Shown piece by piece: positions 22,762 to 30,999 of a stretch of 32,799 nucleotides of DNA. Made by a program: the position numbers and the translations under genes. The first letter of the stretch is position 1. Each line of letters starts with the position of its first letter. Origin of the DNA: a virus; the IMG/VR virus record IMGVR_UViG_3300023109_000073, positions 1 through 32,799 of that record. One strand, 5' to 3'. The notes below the pieces were generated by a model that saw nothing but the letters and a program-made list of their open reading frames with translations, was not told the origin of the DNA and made no database searches.

Positions 22762-23139
22762 TTATATGTTAAACATTCCGCCTTCCGAGCTACCGCTATT
22801 GGTGTTAATCTTATCCATAGAAAGTGTATTTTTATATTTCTGTGGATGTAGTTTATTCCAACCCTTAGCGTAACCACGCTTTGCTATTTCTGTAAAATAT
22901 GCAAATGCATTAGTATATTTAGGATTGAAGTTTCTCCAATACTTTAATAGGTCTAAAATAGCAAATTGTAGACAATCATTTTTATCATCTGAATTTAGAT
23001 ATACTAATCTATTTATTGCTCTTTCAGCCAGAAGTATTAACATTTTCTCTGCGTCGGGCGTTAACTTATCCGCCTCTTTTGAGAGAACAATTTGATCATA
23101 TAGATCTCTATTGTTTAAGTAATTCTTTTTTCTTGGCAC
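22762..23139 (-). CDS. gp55: late sigma factor gp55-like
   Basis: 125 aa (T4 gp55 is 185), GTG start at 23139; an in-frame stop 12 nt upstream excludes longer versions. The pattern NNRDLYDQIVLSKEADK, then KMLILLAERAINRLVYLNSD, DCLQFAILDLLKYWRNFNP and NAFAYFTEIAKRGYAKGWNK parallels T4 gp55 ('NNkeL..aI..wK', 'i.lmIl.IaegLskrfnF..Y', 'Dgi...lk.lhnFd..KyknphAYit'). It also fits sigma region 2, which contacts RNA polymerase and the -10 element. Its expected target is the GATATATAA motif in this window. T4 gp55 binds the clamp through a C-terminal SLDFLYE peptide; here the C-terminus is shorter and ends GGMFNI. Clustered with gp4 and gp2-like, after a terminator. Confidence 0.82.
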   Translation of the reverse strand: MPRKKNYLNNRDLYDQIVLSKEADKLTPDAEKMLILLAERAINRLVYLNSDDKNDCLQFAILDLLKYWRNFNPKYTNAFAYFTEIAKRGYAKGWNKLHPQKYKNTLSMDKINTNSGSSEGGMFNI

Positions 23140-23172
23140 GTTTCGTTCTAATTATTTACTAATTATATGAAA

Positions 23173-23202
23173 AAAAGCCCATTTGTTTCGAAATGGGCTT
23201 TT
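23173..23202 (-). terminator. intrinsic terminator between the 395-aa gene and gp55
   Basis: 12-bp perfect stem AAAAGCCCATTT / AAATGGGCTTTT with loop GTTTCG. On the minus strand it runs into seven or more T. It separates the 395-aa late gene from the gp55-gp4 unit, implying gp55 has a separate promoter in the short 23140-23172 gap or relies on read-through. Confidence 0.9.
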
Positions 23203-23230
23203 CTAAATTTAAAATTAAAATTTAAAACAA

Positions 23231-24418
23231 TTATACGTTGTCTTCTTGTGAAATATTAATCTTGTACTTTTCTACTCTGAATGGTTTGTTCTCTACGAAT
23301 ACAGTTAAAATATCATTCTTACCTGCTTGATTAAATTCAACAGCATCAACTTTAACCTGCGCGTCTTCTGGTAAACCGCCAACCTCACCTTTTAAAGATG
23401 CATTTACATAACCATCCTCAATACCTAATTGTTCTTCTTCTAAAACCTTTAAATCTGATTGGATTTTTTTAATTTCAGTTTCGATTAAATTATCTGCAGC
23501 TTTAATATCTGGTAATGTTCTATCAACTTCTGCTAATCTACCTCTTTGGTCGAATAGGAAGGATAACATTTCTTTATATAGGTTAATCTTATCATCTTTT
23601 ACTCTACTAACACTAGCAGCAGCCTCTAATAAATCAGAAAACTGTTCAGTTATATCTGCACCTGTTTCGGTTGCAACATACTCAACAGCAGCATCTGCTA
23701 ATAGTTGTTGGAATTTATCTAATTTAGTATCTTCGTTTACTCTATAAGTATACACTCTATTTTCTGCTCTCATTGCTAAAACTGTAACTTGACCAGACTT
23801 AGATTCTGTTAAGAAATCTAAAACCTTAAAAGTATCAAAGTTTTCTGAAGCTAATTGAAACATCTCTAAGACTGCTTTATCCTGGTATTTAATATAACCA
23901 ACATTAAAGAATCTTTCTGATAATCTCTCTTCACTACCCATTGTCACTTCAATATTACCTGCAAAGAATTTACCTGATTCTTTGTTATATCTAAAGTTAA
24001 TTGCAATTGAAGAAGATTTAGTCTCTTCTATTTTAGCTTGAGTAGCATCTAGTTCTTTGGTAACTTCTGTTAGAGCGTCACCCTTTTTACCAGCTAGTTT
24101 TAATTCTTTTGCTTTACCTTCTAAAAAGGAAGCAGTTTCATTTAATTCAGATAAAGTATCGAATGCTTCTACAGCACCCTCTTCTACTTTATTTAGAATT
24201 TGTTTTCTATTATAGTCATATAAAAAAGAGATGCCTTCGTTAGTAATTTCGAAAGACTTATTAGCAGCAACTAGGCTATTAAATAAATCATTATTCTCAT
24301 CAACCTTCTCAATATGATTGCCTGTAATTTTAAAGTTAGCACCTGCAGCATGAAATAGGAAACCTTGTCCTTGTTCTAAAATAGGCGATGTTAATTCTTT
24401 GTTTATTGAATTTGTCAT
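23231..24418 (-). CDS. hypothetical 395-aa late protein with coiled coils
   Basis: Unrecognised acidic protein. Two helical segments are likely coiled coils: about residues 80-135 (EAFDTLSELNETASFLEGKA, then ATQAKIEETKSSS) and about 300-340 (LIETEIKKIQSDLKVLEEEQ). Between them are segments of mixed strands (FNVGYIKYQDKAVLEMFQLA, VTVLAMRAENRVYTYRVNED). The C-terminus is beta-like (ILTVFVENKPFRVEKYKINI). It has its own late-promoter variant and terminator, so it is a single-gene late unit and probably a virion or assembly protein. Start ATG at 24418, 25 nt downstream of the promoter motif. Confidence 0.85.
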   Translation of the reverse strand: MTNSINKELTSPILEQGQGFLFHAAGANFKITGNHIEKVDENNDLFNSLVAANKSFEITNEGISFLYDYNRKQILNKVEEGAVEAFDTLSELNETASFLEGKAKELKLAGKKGDALTEVTKELDATQAKIEETKSSSIAINFRYNKESGKFFAGNIEVTMGSEERLSERFFNVGYIKYQDKAVLEMFQLASENFDTFKVLDFLTESKSGQVTVLAMRAENRVYTYRVNEDTKLDKFQQLLADAAVEYVATETGADITEQFSDLLEAAASVSRVKDDKINLYKEMLSFLFDQRGRLAEVDRTLPDIKAADNLIETEIKKIQSDLKVLEEEQLGIEDGYVNASLKGEVGGLPEDAQVKVDAVEFNQAGKNDILTVFVENKPFRVEKYKINISQEDNV

Positions 24419-24443
24419 TTCAAATTATTTATGTTTTCTTATA

Positions 24444-24452
24444 CTATATATC
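24444..24452 (-). promoter_or_regulatory. late promoter variant GATATATAG embedded in the gp15-like stop
   Basis: The motif is GAT ATA TAG, the Asp-Ile-stop end of the gp15-like gene. It precedes the 395-aa gene by 25 nt. The final base is G where most copies have A. Confidence 0.65.
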
Positions 24453-25502
24453 ATCCAAATTTCCTTTCACAGAGAAGTTATCACCGAAGAGCGCTGAATT
24501 AGGCTCATCCTTAGGTGGGACGACTATATTACTATTTCCAATTGTAAACATTCTATTCGATTGTTTCTTACGTCTAGATACTCTCTTAATCTGAGTTTCT
24601 GTATTCTGTAGATTACCTAAAGTGGCTGCTACTGCTGGATCTGAGCAACTTAAACCATCTTCAACTTTTATCCATTCAATACCGTTTGATTCCCATTTAG
24701 CAGGATAATAACTATCATAATAAACATTAGGTGTAAAACCTGGATCGATAAACCCATTTGGATTTTCATAATCACCACATACAGCATTTGCATAATTAGT
24801 TCTTGTATACTTTCTATAAGTATCTTCTTCAAAATCAAATGAAGGTATAAACGAATTAATTTCTAAACTAAATGTTATTTTATGGTTTGCTTTATCATCA
24901 AATGAATATTCAATTGGACGTTCTTGTGTATAATCTTCTGGCATCATATACTCAGATGAGATTCTATAAGTACCCTCTTCTAAATGTCCAGCATCTACAT
25001 GATAAAAATTAGCCTTATACATTTTTTTAACAATAGCCTCTGTAACTTTAAATAGATCTAACTGACTTGATACTAAAATCTCAATATCGACTCCTAATAC
25101 TACTGGAATCATCTCAAACTCAGCGACAAAGCCTTCCATTAGACCCTGCTCATTCATCATCGAGTATTGACCCATATTTCTTTTATTAACTAGCTTAGCA
25201 GGGTCTACATTAAATGATGTTAGATTTACAATACCTCTTGGGATTTTATCATAATTACCATCTGCGAATTCACCATCAGGGTCACAGCCTAGCCCATTGA
25301 CATTAGAGAATAAGAAATTATCTTTCATAAAATTCTCATCACCAGAAACTGCGTAAAAGAAGGGTACATCTACCTCGGCTCTCTCATCATTACTAATCTG
25401 TCTCCAAAAGCTTAATTTGCTATTGAGGTCTGCTAATAGTCCGACAACAACATGTCTAATAACTGAGTCGTCTTTATTAAATTTTAAATTATATGTAGCC
25501 AT
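24444..25502 (-). CDS. gp15: gp15-like tail completion / sheath stabiliser protein
   Basis: 352 aa (T4 gp15 is 272). The order of features follows T4 gp15: an N-terminal helix (SVIRHVVVGLLADLNSKLSF) like FRRYATLMGDLFSNI, then EVDVPFFYAVSGDENFMKD like 'irVPITYasKEHFM', IPRGIVNLTSFNVDPAKLVN like 'LPRInLhLvdfsYn', and FEMIPVVLGVDIEILVSSQL with DLFKVTEAIVKKM like 'iyELsIfTRYEDDMFQIVEQI'. The ending KITFSLEINSFIPS matches 'eWsLtFEvNGWmyP'. T4 gp15 caps the tail and joins it to the neck. A ~100-residue C-terminal extension is rich in Tyr/Asn, then basic (KRVSRRKKQSNR). The late promoter lies 3 nt from the ATG. It is distant from gp14 and gp16, unlike in T4. Confidence 0.75.
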   Translation of the reverse strand: MATYNLKFNKDDSVIRHVVVGLLADLNSKLSFWRQISNDERAEVDVPFFYAVSGDENFMKDNFLFSNVNGLGCDPDGEFADGNYDKIPRGIVNLTSFNVDPAKLVNKRNMGQYSMMNEQGLMEGFVAEFEMIPVVLGVDIEILVSSQLDLFKVTEAIVKKMYKANFYHVDAGHLEEGTYRISSEYMMPEDYTQERPIEYSFDDKANHKITFSLEINSFIPSFDFEEDTYRKYTRTNYANAVCGDYENPNGFIDPGFTPNVYYDSYYPAKWESNGIEWIKVEDGLSCSDPAVAATLGNLQNTETQIKRVSRRKKQSNRMFTIGNSNIVVPPKDEPNSALFGDNFSVKGNLDDI

Positions 25503-25505
25503 AGA

Positions 25506-25514
25506 TTATATATC
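25506..25514 (-). promoter_or_regulatory. late promoter GATATATAA 3 nt from the gp15-like ATG
   Basis: The minus strand reads GTTGATATATAATCTATG. As with the 117-aa core gene, only three bases separate the motif from the start codon. A terminator lies just upstream, so read-through supply of a longer leader is limited. Confidence 0.72.
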
Positions 25515-25530
25515 AACATTTACTGGTAAC

Positions 25531-25562
25531 AAAAATGGCCAATATTTCTATTGGCCATTTTT
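25531..25562 (-). terminator. intrinsic terminator after the 268-aa gene
   Basis: 14-bp stem AAAAATGGCCAATA / TATTGGCCATTTTT with a 4-nt loop. On the minus strand the stem's own 3' end supplies five T, followed by GTT. It lies 22 bp past the stop of the 268-aa gene. Confidence 0.9.
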
Positions 25563-25583
25563 AATTATTTTGGTTAAGTTCTA

Positions 25584-26390
25584 TTAATAACTAGTGTCGT
25601 TACCATTACATTCATTACCGGTTGGATCTGCATTCCATTCCGGAACTGCATCACCGATTGGAGAAGGTGTTACGTCAGCTAATCCAGCGGCAGATTGAGA
25701 TAAAGAACATATTTGTCTTGCTTGTCCAACACCAAGTGGTGAAGAAGCTGTCGCTGCTGTTGGATTTTCAATATCAGCTTGCTGTAGTGGATAATATTTA
25801 TACATTACAGGATTTCCACTTTCGTTAAGTAGTGACCAAATTTCACCAGCGTAACTTGTAAGTGTAGTTGTAGTTGTAGTTGCCTCAGCTACAAAGTTAG
25901 TATAATAATCTAGGTTACTATCTGCCCAAGTTTTCCATGTTGCTGCAGGAGCCTTATCTTGGGGCATTGACCCGTTATTAAGTACATTTCCGGCGTCTTC
26001 ATTTAACTGCTTAATATGTTTAATTGCTGCAACAAAAGCATCATTACCAGTTCCAGCTTTAAATCTAATATACGCATTGCTTTCTTCTAACTGAGGATTG
26101 TCCGCATTATCAGGCGGAGGTGTAGGTTGTGTACCTGTTGTTGTAGATAGTTGAGGTTGTCCCTCATTGTTACAAATTAAATATGCTATGTGCCATGTAA
26201 ATCCTGCTCTAGCTTCATTTATCCCGTTAATCCAATAAGAATCAGTTAATCCTGAATAGACATTAGATTCTGCTTGTTGATTAGCACGAATTAATCTAGT
26301 ATTAGGCCCAAAGGCTGTATAATTTGAAGGTGCTGAATGAACGGTACCTGTGAAAACAGACCATATTCTTGAATTGGTGTTGGTAGCCAT
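25584..26390 (-). CDS. hypothetical 268-aa late protein
   Basis: Unrecognised protein rich in Asn, Thr, Ala and Gln, typical of exposed virion proteins. Features: N-terminal NSRIWSVFTGTVHSAPSNYT, a Thr/Pro-rich linker (STTTGTQPTPPPDNADNPQ), a Thr run (EATTTTTTLTSYAG) and a C-terminus ending GNECNGNDTSY. No signal peptide or membrane helix. It is a single-gene late unit with its own promoter and terminator. The position between gp46 and gp15-like suggests a structural role, possibly neck or tail related. Low Lys content contrasts with neighbours. Confidence 0.85.
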   Translation of the reverse strand: MATNTNSRIWSVFTGTVHSAPSNYTAFGPNTRLIRANQQAESNVYSGLTDSYWINGINEARAGFTWHIAYLICNNEGQPQLSTTTGTQPTPPPDNADNPQLEESNAYIRFKAGTGNDAFVAAIKHIKQLNEDAGNVLNNGSMPQDKAPAATWKTWADSNLDYYTNFVAEATTTTTTLTSYAGEIWSLLNESGNPVMYKYYPLQQADIENPTAATASSPLGVGQARQICSLSQSAAGLADVTPSPIGDAVPEWNADPTGNECNGNDTSY

Positions 26391-26417
26391 AATTAGTTTT
26401 TAATCTTTTTTGTTTTA

Positions 26418-26426
26418 TTATATATC
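26418..26426 (-). promoter_or_regulatory. late promoter GATATATAA for the 268-aa gene
   Basis: Exact motif in the context CGGGGATATATAATAAAAC, starting 4 nt after the gp46 stop and 27 nt before the ATG. Confidence 0.75.
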
Positions 26427-26430
26427 CCCG

Positions 26431-28101
26431 TTAATCTATACTTTCGATAGTAAACTTAGAGAAGCCATTCTCTCTATATATTTGAATCTTCTTATCAAAT
26501 ATCTCATGGGGTAACACAGAGTGGTTGATTACAAAAGTATTTATCTTATGTTCTTTGATAACTTGATTAAGTATCTTAAGAATATTATAGACTCCATCAT
26601 GGTCTACAGAAGATAATAACTCATCTAAGAAAAGAAGGTTTAGTTGCGGGAACCTTAGTTTTAGTATTTTAATAATAGCAACAATAACAATAAAGTCTGC
26701 CTTCTTACGCTCACCTGTTGAAAGTGTCATTGGATTAATATCTTCACCAAGGTGATTAATAATACAATTAAACTTTTCATCAAATCTAATATGGAATTGT
26801 AGGTGCATGGTTTGAGCCATGGCTGCAATATTAGTATTAAGTCCTGGTAGAATAGTTTTAACTGCTAAGTTCTTGACACCATCTTCTCCTAAGACTTGTT
26901 CAACGATTTCCATAAAGTTGTAGTCTACATTTAACTGATCTTTACTTACAGATTTCTCAGCCTCTTTCTCTTCAAACTCTGTAATAAGTCCTCTTAAGTG
27001 ATCGAAGTCAGCTCCTTCTGGAGTATCTTTTAACTTCATTAATTCCGCCTTAAGACCACGCATCGTTACTTTATTATCTGAGATCTGACCTTCTAAATCT
27101 AGTTTAGCAGTTCTAGCCTTTAAAACTTTATCTTGTAGAGCATCCATCTCTGTTTTAATAGACTTAATATCATTTGTACTGGCATCAATCTTTTCAGTAA
27201 AAGAATCTTTTTGTTTTACGTGCCAATCAGAAGTTAACTTAGTTTCACATGTTGGGCAATGTCCACTTTCATATAACTTTAATTTCTTATTTAGATAATC
27301 AATTTCTCTTTTAATATCTCCAGCCTCAGTTCTCTTTTCATTGTAGTCTTTATTGAACTTATTCATCGCATCTTCTTCCTTCGTACGATTAGCTTCAATA
27401 TCTAATACAGTCTCATGTAGAGTAACTAATTGGTCTTTTAATTCTTGGATCTTAGATTTATTTGCAGTTTTAGATTCTGCAAGTAGAGTATTTAATTTAC
27501 CTTTAACTGATCCAATTGAATTCATTATCTCATTTAACTCAGCATCATAAGCATCAATATCAAATTTAATATCTCTACGTTCGTCTTTGATTTGCCTTTG
27601 CATATCATTAAGAATAGAGAAACCAAACATTCTATCAATAATCTGCTTCTTGTCTTGATTTGACATAGTTAAAAATGATTTGAAATCATTTACTGATAGA
27701 ATAATTATATTCTTAAATACGTGATATGGAATACCGAATACTTCGTCTTCTAAATACTCTTGTACAGATTTCTTACCTGCTTTATCAAACTCAACTCCAT
27801 TAATTAAGACGCTAAATCTATTTGGTGCAATACCACGCTCTATTTCTATAGCCATAGTACCACATTGTAAACCAATCTTTACATGAAGTTCTTTGTTAAT
27901 ACGATTAGGTAGGTCTGCTAATTTAACACCTTCTACTTTTCCATATAGAGCATAGATAATAGCATTAGCAATAGTAGTTTTACCATCACCATTTTTACCT
28001 AGAGTTAAAAATAACTCAGATGTATCTTGTTTAAAATCTATTCTTTGTCTTTGGTTTCCGTATGAAGCAAAGTTCTTAAACTCAATATAGTCTATTCTCA
28101 T
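26431..28101 (-). CDS. gp46: recombination endonuclease ATPase subunit gp46 (SbcC/Rad50-like)
   Basis: 556 aa (T4 gp46 is 560). ATPase partner of the gp47 nuclease in DNA end resection, recombination-dependent replication and host DNA breakdown. Walker A GKNGDGKT (35-42), long coiled coil (about 165-390) broken by a zinc hook CPTC (282-285), ABC signature LSTGERKKAD (460-469), Walker B LLFLDELLSSVD (489-500) and H-loop NHSV (H527). All key motifs are intact. The ATG overlaps the gp47 stop (TAATG). Last gene of the replication operon, followed at once by a late promoter. Confidence 0.97.
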   Translation of the reverse strand: MRIDYIEFKNFASYGNQRQRIDFKQDTSELFLTLGKNGDGKTTIANAIIYALYGKVEGVKLADLPNRINKELHVKIGLQCGTMAIEIERGIAPNRFSVLINGVEFDKAGKKSVQEYLEDEVFGIPYHVFKNIIILSVNDFKSFLTMSNQDKKQIIDRMFGFSILNDMQRQIKDERRDIKFDIDAYDAELNEIMNSIGSVKGKLNTLLAESKTANKSKIQELKDQLVTLHETVLDIEANRTKEEDAMNKFNKDYNEKRTEAGDIKREIDYLNKKLKLYESGHCPTCETKLTSDWHVKQKDSFTEKIDASTNDIKSIKTEMDALQDKVLKARTAKLDLEGQISDNKVTMRGLKAELMKLKDTPEGADFDHLRGLITEFEEKEAEKSVSKDQLNVDYNFMEIVEQVLGEDGVKNLAVKTILPGLNTNIAAMAQTMHLQFHIRFDEKFNCIINHLGEDINPMTLSTGERKKADFIVIVAIIKILKLRFPQLNLLFLDELLSSVDHDGVYNILKILNQVIKEHKINTFVINHSVLPHEIFDKKIQIYRENGFSKFTIESID

Positions 28102-29216
28102 TATTTGTCGGTGTCATAATTGTAAGCACATTGCGTATACAATTGTTTTAACTTGCTCTTTAGTTTTAGAGCTAAATCCTCGTCTTGTTTCATACCATCA
28201 ATATACATATTGCAAAGATTAAGAATATTGTAATTCTTGTACATCTCTTCAATTTCATTAATGTCATAAAAGTCTTTATCGATATATGAATCTTCTTCAT
28301 AAATATTCGGTTCTAACTTTCTAGAAATATTTTGAATTTCATTAACCAACTGGCTCAATGCATTGGTTGTAGCGATTTGCGATGGTACGAATAGATCTAC
28401 AAAGTTATTTCTTATTTGCTCCTTAAACTTGCCGAGAGGCATATCATATAGCGCTTTAATATTGTATCTTAAAAACTTAGGGGAAATATGATTCTCAAAG
28501 AAAGTCTCTTCCATTGTTTCTAGATTAACTAGGTCAAATCCTTTCGTATTATCTCTATCAGATCTTGTTAATTGATATGGTACACCGACCATTAGTAGTT
28601 TACCTCTTTCCTGTCTAAAGTGAATATGACCAGAGTAAACTCTTGTATATTTGTCATAGATGTTAGAATCTGTACCATGCTCATTTTTAACTTTAGCATT
28701 AAGGTAAATACCTCTAACTTCTGAGTGACAATATACAATATCTGCTTGTGGATAATCTGCTAGAGTTTCTGCTTCATGTTCTGCATCTCTTCTCCACGGC
28801 ATTAATAATATATTCTTACCAGACCAATTTAAAAGTTCTGGCTCTTTGTAAACCTGTACATTAGGAATCCATTTTAAACTATCGATTGATGAAATATCAT
28901 TTGAATTCTTAGCCCAAATATCATGGTTACCACAGATTACATAACATGGTAGAATTTGACCTAGTCTTTCAAATAGATCCACGGCATAGCTTAATACCTT
29001 AATATTAATAGACTGTCTATTATCAAAGGTATCTCCTACTTGTACTAATACATCACCTGGTTGTACATGCTTCTTCAATGTTGGGATAAACATATTCTCG
29101 AAGAAGTCTTTTTGGATATTTAGCCACTCGACCGAGTTTGCTCTTACACCAAAGTGTAAGTCTCCAAGGACCCATACTCTTTTAGCTCCCTGTTTAATTA
29201 CCTTGGGTTCAATCAT
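28101..29216 (-). CDS. gp47: recombination endonuclease nuclease subunit gp47 (SbcD/Mre11-like)
   Basis: 371 aa (T4 gp47 is 339). Calcineurin-like phosphoesterase; forms the Mre11-Rad50-like complex with gp46. Motifs: GDLHFG (D19, H21), VGDTFDNR (D62), CGNHDIW (N97, H98, D99), YCHSEVRG (H164) and SGHIHFRQ (H197, H199). All metal ligands are present. The C-terminal region (residues about 250-371) is helical and probably binds gp46. The ATG follows the stop of the 144-aa gene directly (TAAATG), and its own stop overlaps the gp46 start. Confidence 0.96.
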   Translation of the reverse strand: MIEPKVIKQGAKRVWVLGDLHFGVRANSVEWLNIQKDFFENMFIPTLKKHVQPGDVLVQVGDTFDNRQSINIKVLSYAVDLFERLGQILPCYVICGNHDIWAKNSNDISSIDSLKWIPNVQVYKEPELLNWSGKNILLMPWRRDAEHEAETLADYPQADIVYCHSEVRGIYLNAKVKNEHGTDSNIYDKYTRVYSGHIHFRQERGKLLMVGVPYQLTRSDRDNTKGFDLVNLETMEETFFENHISPKFLRYNIKALYDMPLGKFKEQIRNNFVDLFVPSQIATTNALSQLVNEIQNISRKLEPNIYEEDSYIDKDFYDINEIEEMYKNYNILNLCNMYIDGMKQDEDLALKLKSKLKQLYTQCAYNYDTDK

Positions 29217-29651
29217 TTAAAATAACTTTTTAATGTTCTTCTTTTCTAAAATACCTGTTTTTCTATCTAGCTCTTGAATAAGATCTTCCTTATATACATT
29301 TGAAAGTGAACTATAGAATTTTACAGGTCTAATATCAAAGTAAATACACATTTCACTAAAAATATCGATGCGACTCCATTTAGCCTGCATATCACCTATA
29401 ATATAGCCGTAAACTTCATTAATATCCGTCTTTCTTAGTTTATTACATTTACCTAGTTCGTCTACCTCATTAAAAATTTTAAACCTAGAAACTGTAATTA
29501 GATCATGTATCGTACGAGCTATCATCTCGTAATGAATCTTTTCCTCTTCGTCTAGTTCTTCTCTTAATGATGGATCCAACTCAAAACTAATATTACTTAG
29601 TTCAAATTCTGGTGTGTCAAAACTGTTATTAAAAATTTTATCATTTGCCAT
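29217..29651 (-). CDS. hypothetical 144-aa protein between gp41 helicase and gp47
   Basis: Not recognised. The acidic N-terminal ~45 residues (FDTPEFELSNISFELDPSLR) look partly disordered; the rest is helical (YEMIARTIHDLITVSRFKIF, YGYIIGDMQAKWSRIDIFSE, then MCIYFDIRPVKFYSSLSNVY). The C-terminus, EKKNIKKLF, ends like RNase H in this window (PTKKLF), which may be a shared interaction tail. It is in an operon with uvsX, gp41, gp47 and gp46, so a replication or recombination accessory role (helicase loader, mediator) is reasonable, but I see no match to T4 gp59 or UvsY. It starts 17 bp after the gp41 stop. Confidence 0.85.
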   Translation of the reverse strand: MANDKIFNNSFDTPEFELSNISFELDPSLREELDEEEKIHYEMIARTIHDLITVSRFKIFNEVDELGKCNKLRKTDINEVYGYIIGDMQAKWSRIDIFSEMCIYFDIRPVKFYSSLSNVYKEDLIQELDRKTGILEKKNIKKLF

Positions 29652-29668
29652 ATTTAATTTTGTTTATT

Positions 29669-30985
29669 TTAAATGCTATGAATGCTAGAAGTACTAATAT
29701 CTTCTGTTTCTATTAATCGCATAAAGTTATAGTCAACATTCAACTTACATTTATTTCCTTTACCCTCACCATCTCTAATCTTAAGTACCTTTAACCAATA
29801 CTCTTGGTTAGCACGCATTAAGTCGTCTTGAATAATACCAAGCATTACGTCAGCTGTATGTGAAAGACCTGCAGATTCTGCAACGTCTGACATGGAAATA
29901 TCTGAAGAATTATAGCCGTTTCTGTTTATTTGAGTTGCAGTGACGATCAACCAATTGTTACGCATACCCATAGCACGAAGGTCCTCTGCAATTTGCTTGA
30001 TCTTCATATATGTATTCTCCGTATTTTGGTTACGATAATTGGCTAAGATGTTAATATAGTCAATTACAACTGCGCCTACTTTAATCTGTAACTCCTCTTC
30101 TATTTGTGCAACGTAAGCTTCAATATCTAAGACTGTAGCTTGTGATGTTGGAAATTGTTTTACATAAAGATTTCCAGGTGGAGTAAATCCATCTCCAACC
30201 GTTTCTAATCTTCTTTTAATGTGATCTCTATTTTTTGCCTTCTCAGCATAATCATTAATACTAATATTAAGAAGGTTCGAACCAATTCTTTTTACAAATT
30301 TATGGGCTGCCATTTCCGCAGTAATTACTACAGTATTAGTTCCCATCTTAACAAAGTTAGCTGCGTCGTTTGCTAAGTAAATAGATTTACCAATATTCTG
30401 TTCACCAGCATAAACTACAAGGTTACCGCCTTTGTCATAACCACCGCCTAACATTCTATCTAAGAAATTGTAACCTGTACTAACTTTCTCAGATTCTTTC
30501 TGGTCGTGGGCATCAAAATCAAAGAAGTTAAGACCAAGATCAGAATTAAATGTTAGGTTATTTCTATCGTTAATTAAACCCTTTACTTTGGTTACGATAG
30601 CTTCTACGTTTTCTGGATTAACATCAGTGGTTTTAATATACTCAATTGTATCTGTCAATGAGTTATTAAACGTTCTCCACTTAATCCAAGCTTCTGCAGT
30701 ATTAGTTAGCCACTCTTCATCGTATTTGTCTAGGTCTACATCAAAGATCATATCTAAGATACCTTCTGAAACTCTCTCCTTAGACTTAGGATGATTTTGA
30801 ACTAATAGCTTTAAATTCTCTCTAGTTGGAGTCTCATTAAATTTAGCATAGAACTTATTAGCTAAAAAACTTAAGGCATCAATTTCTTCTGAAGCATAGA
30901 AGTTAAATTTAATTGCCTGTAGGTATTTTGGCTTCTCTAATGAGATTCTAAAGAATATTTTTTCAAAGTCTTGTCCGAACTGCAT
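29669..30985 (-). CDS. gp41: replicative DNA helicase gp41 (DnaB family)
   Basis: 438 aa (T4 gp41 is 475). Hexameric 5'-3' helicase that unwinds the replication fork. The RecA-like domain has STGYNFLDRMLGGGYDKGGN, Walker A GEQNIGKS (194-201), TAEMAAHKFVKRIGSNLLNI (222-241), Walker B VGAVVIDYIN (303-312), the H4-type ATQINRNG (350-357), ESAGLSHTADVMLGI and the KIRDGEGKG loop (402-410). The N-terminal ~140 residues are helical, as in gp41 relatives. In T4 the order is uvsX-40-41; here two different genes lie between uvsX and gp41. It starts 14 bp after the oxygenase gene. Confidence 0.96.
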   Translation of the reverse strand: MQFGQDFEKIFFRISLEKPKYLQAIKFNFYASEEIDALSFLANKFYAKFNETPTRENLKLLVQNHPKSKERVSEGILDMIFDVDLDKYDEEWLTNTAEAWIKWRTFNNSLTDTIEYIKTTDVNPENVEAIVTKVKGLINDRNNLTFNSDLGLNFFDFDAHDQKESEKVSTGYNFLDRMLGGGYDKGGNLVVYAGEQNIGKSIYLANDAANFVKMGTNTVVITAEMAAHKFVKRIGSNLLNISINDYAEKAKNRDHIKRRLETVGDGFTPPGNLYVKQFPTSQATVLDIEAYVAQIEEELQIKVGAVVIDYINILANYRNQNTENTYMKIKQIAEDLRAMGMRNNWLIVTATQINRNGYNSSDISMSDVAESAGLSHTADVMLGIIQDDLMRANQEYWLKVLKIRDGEGKGNKCKLNVDYNFMRLIETEDISTSSIHSI

Positions 30986-30999
30986 ATTATTGTTTTTAC

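Noticed and set aside
29217-29651. 144-aa protein as UvsY or gp59 helicase loader
   Set aside because: Position and size are compatible, but I could not see the characteristic motifs of either, so it was left as hypothetical.
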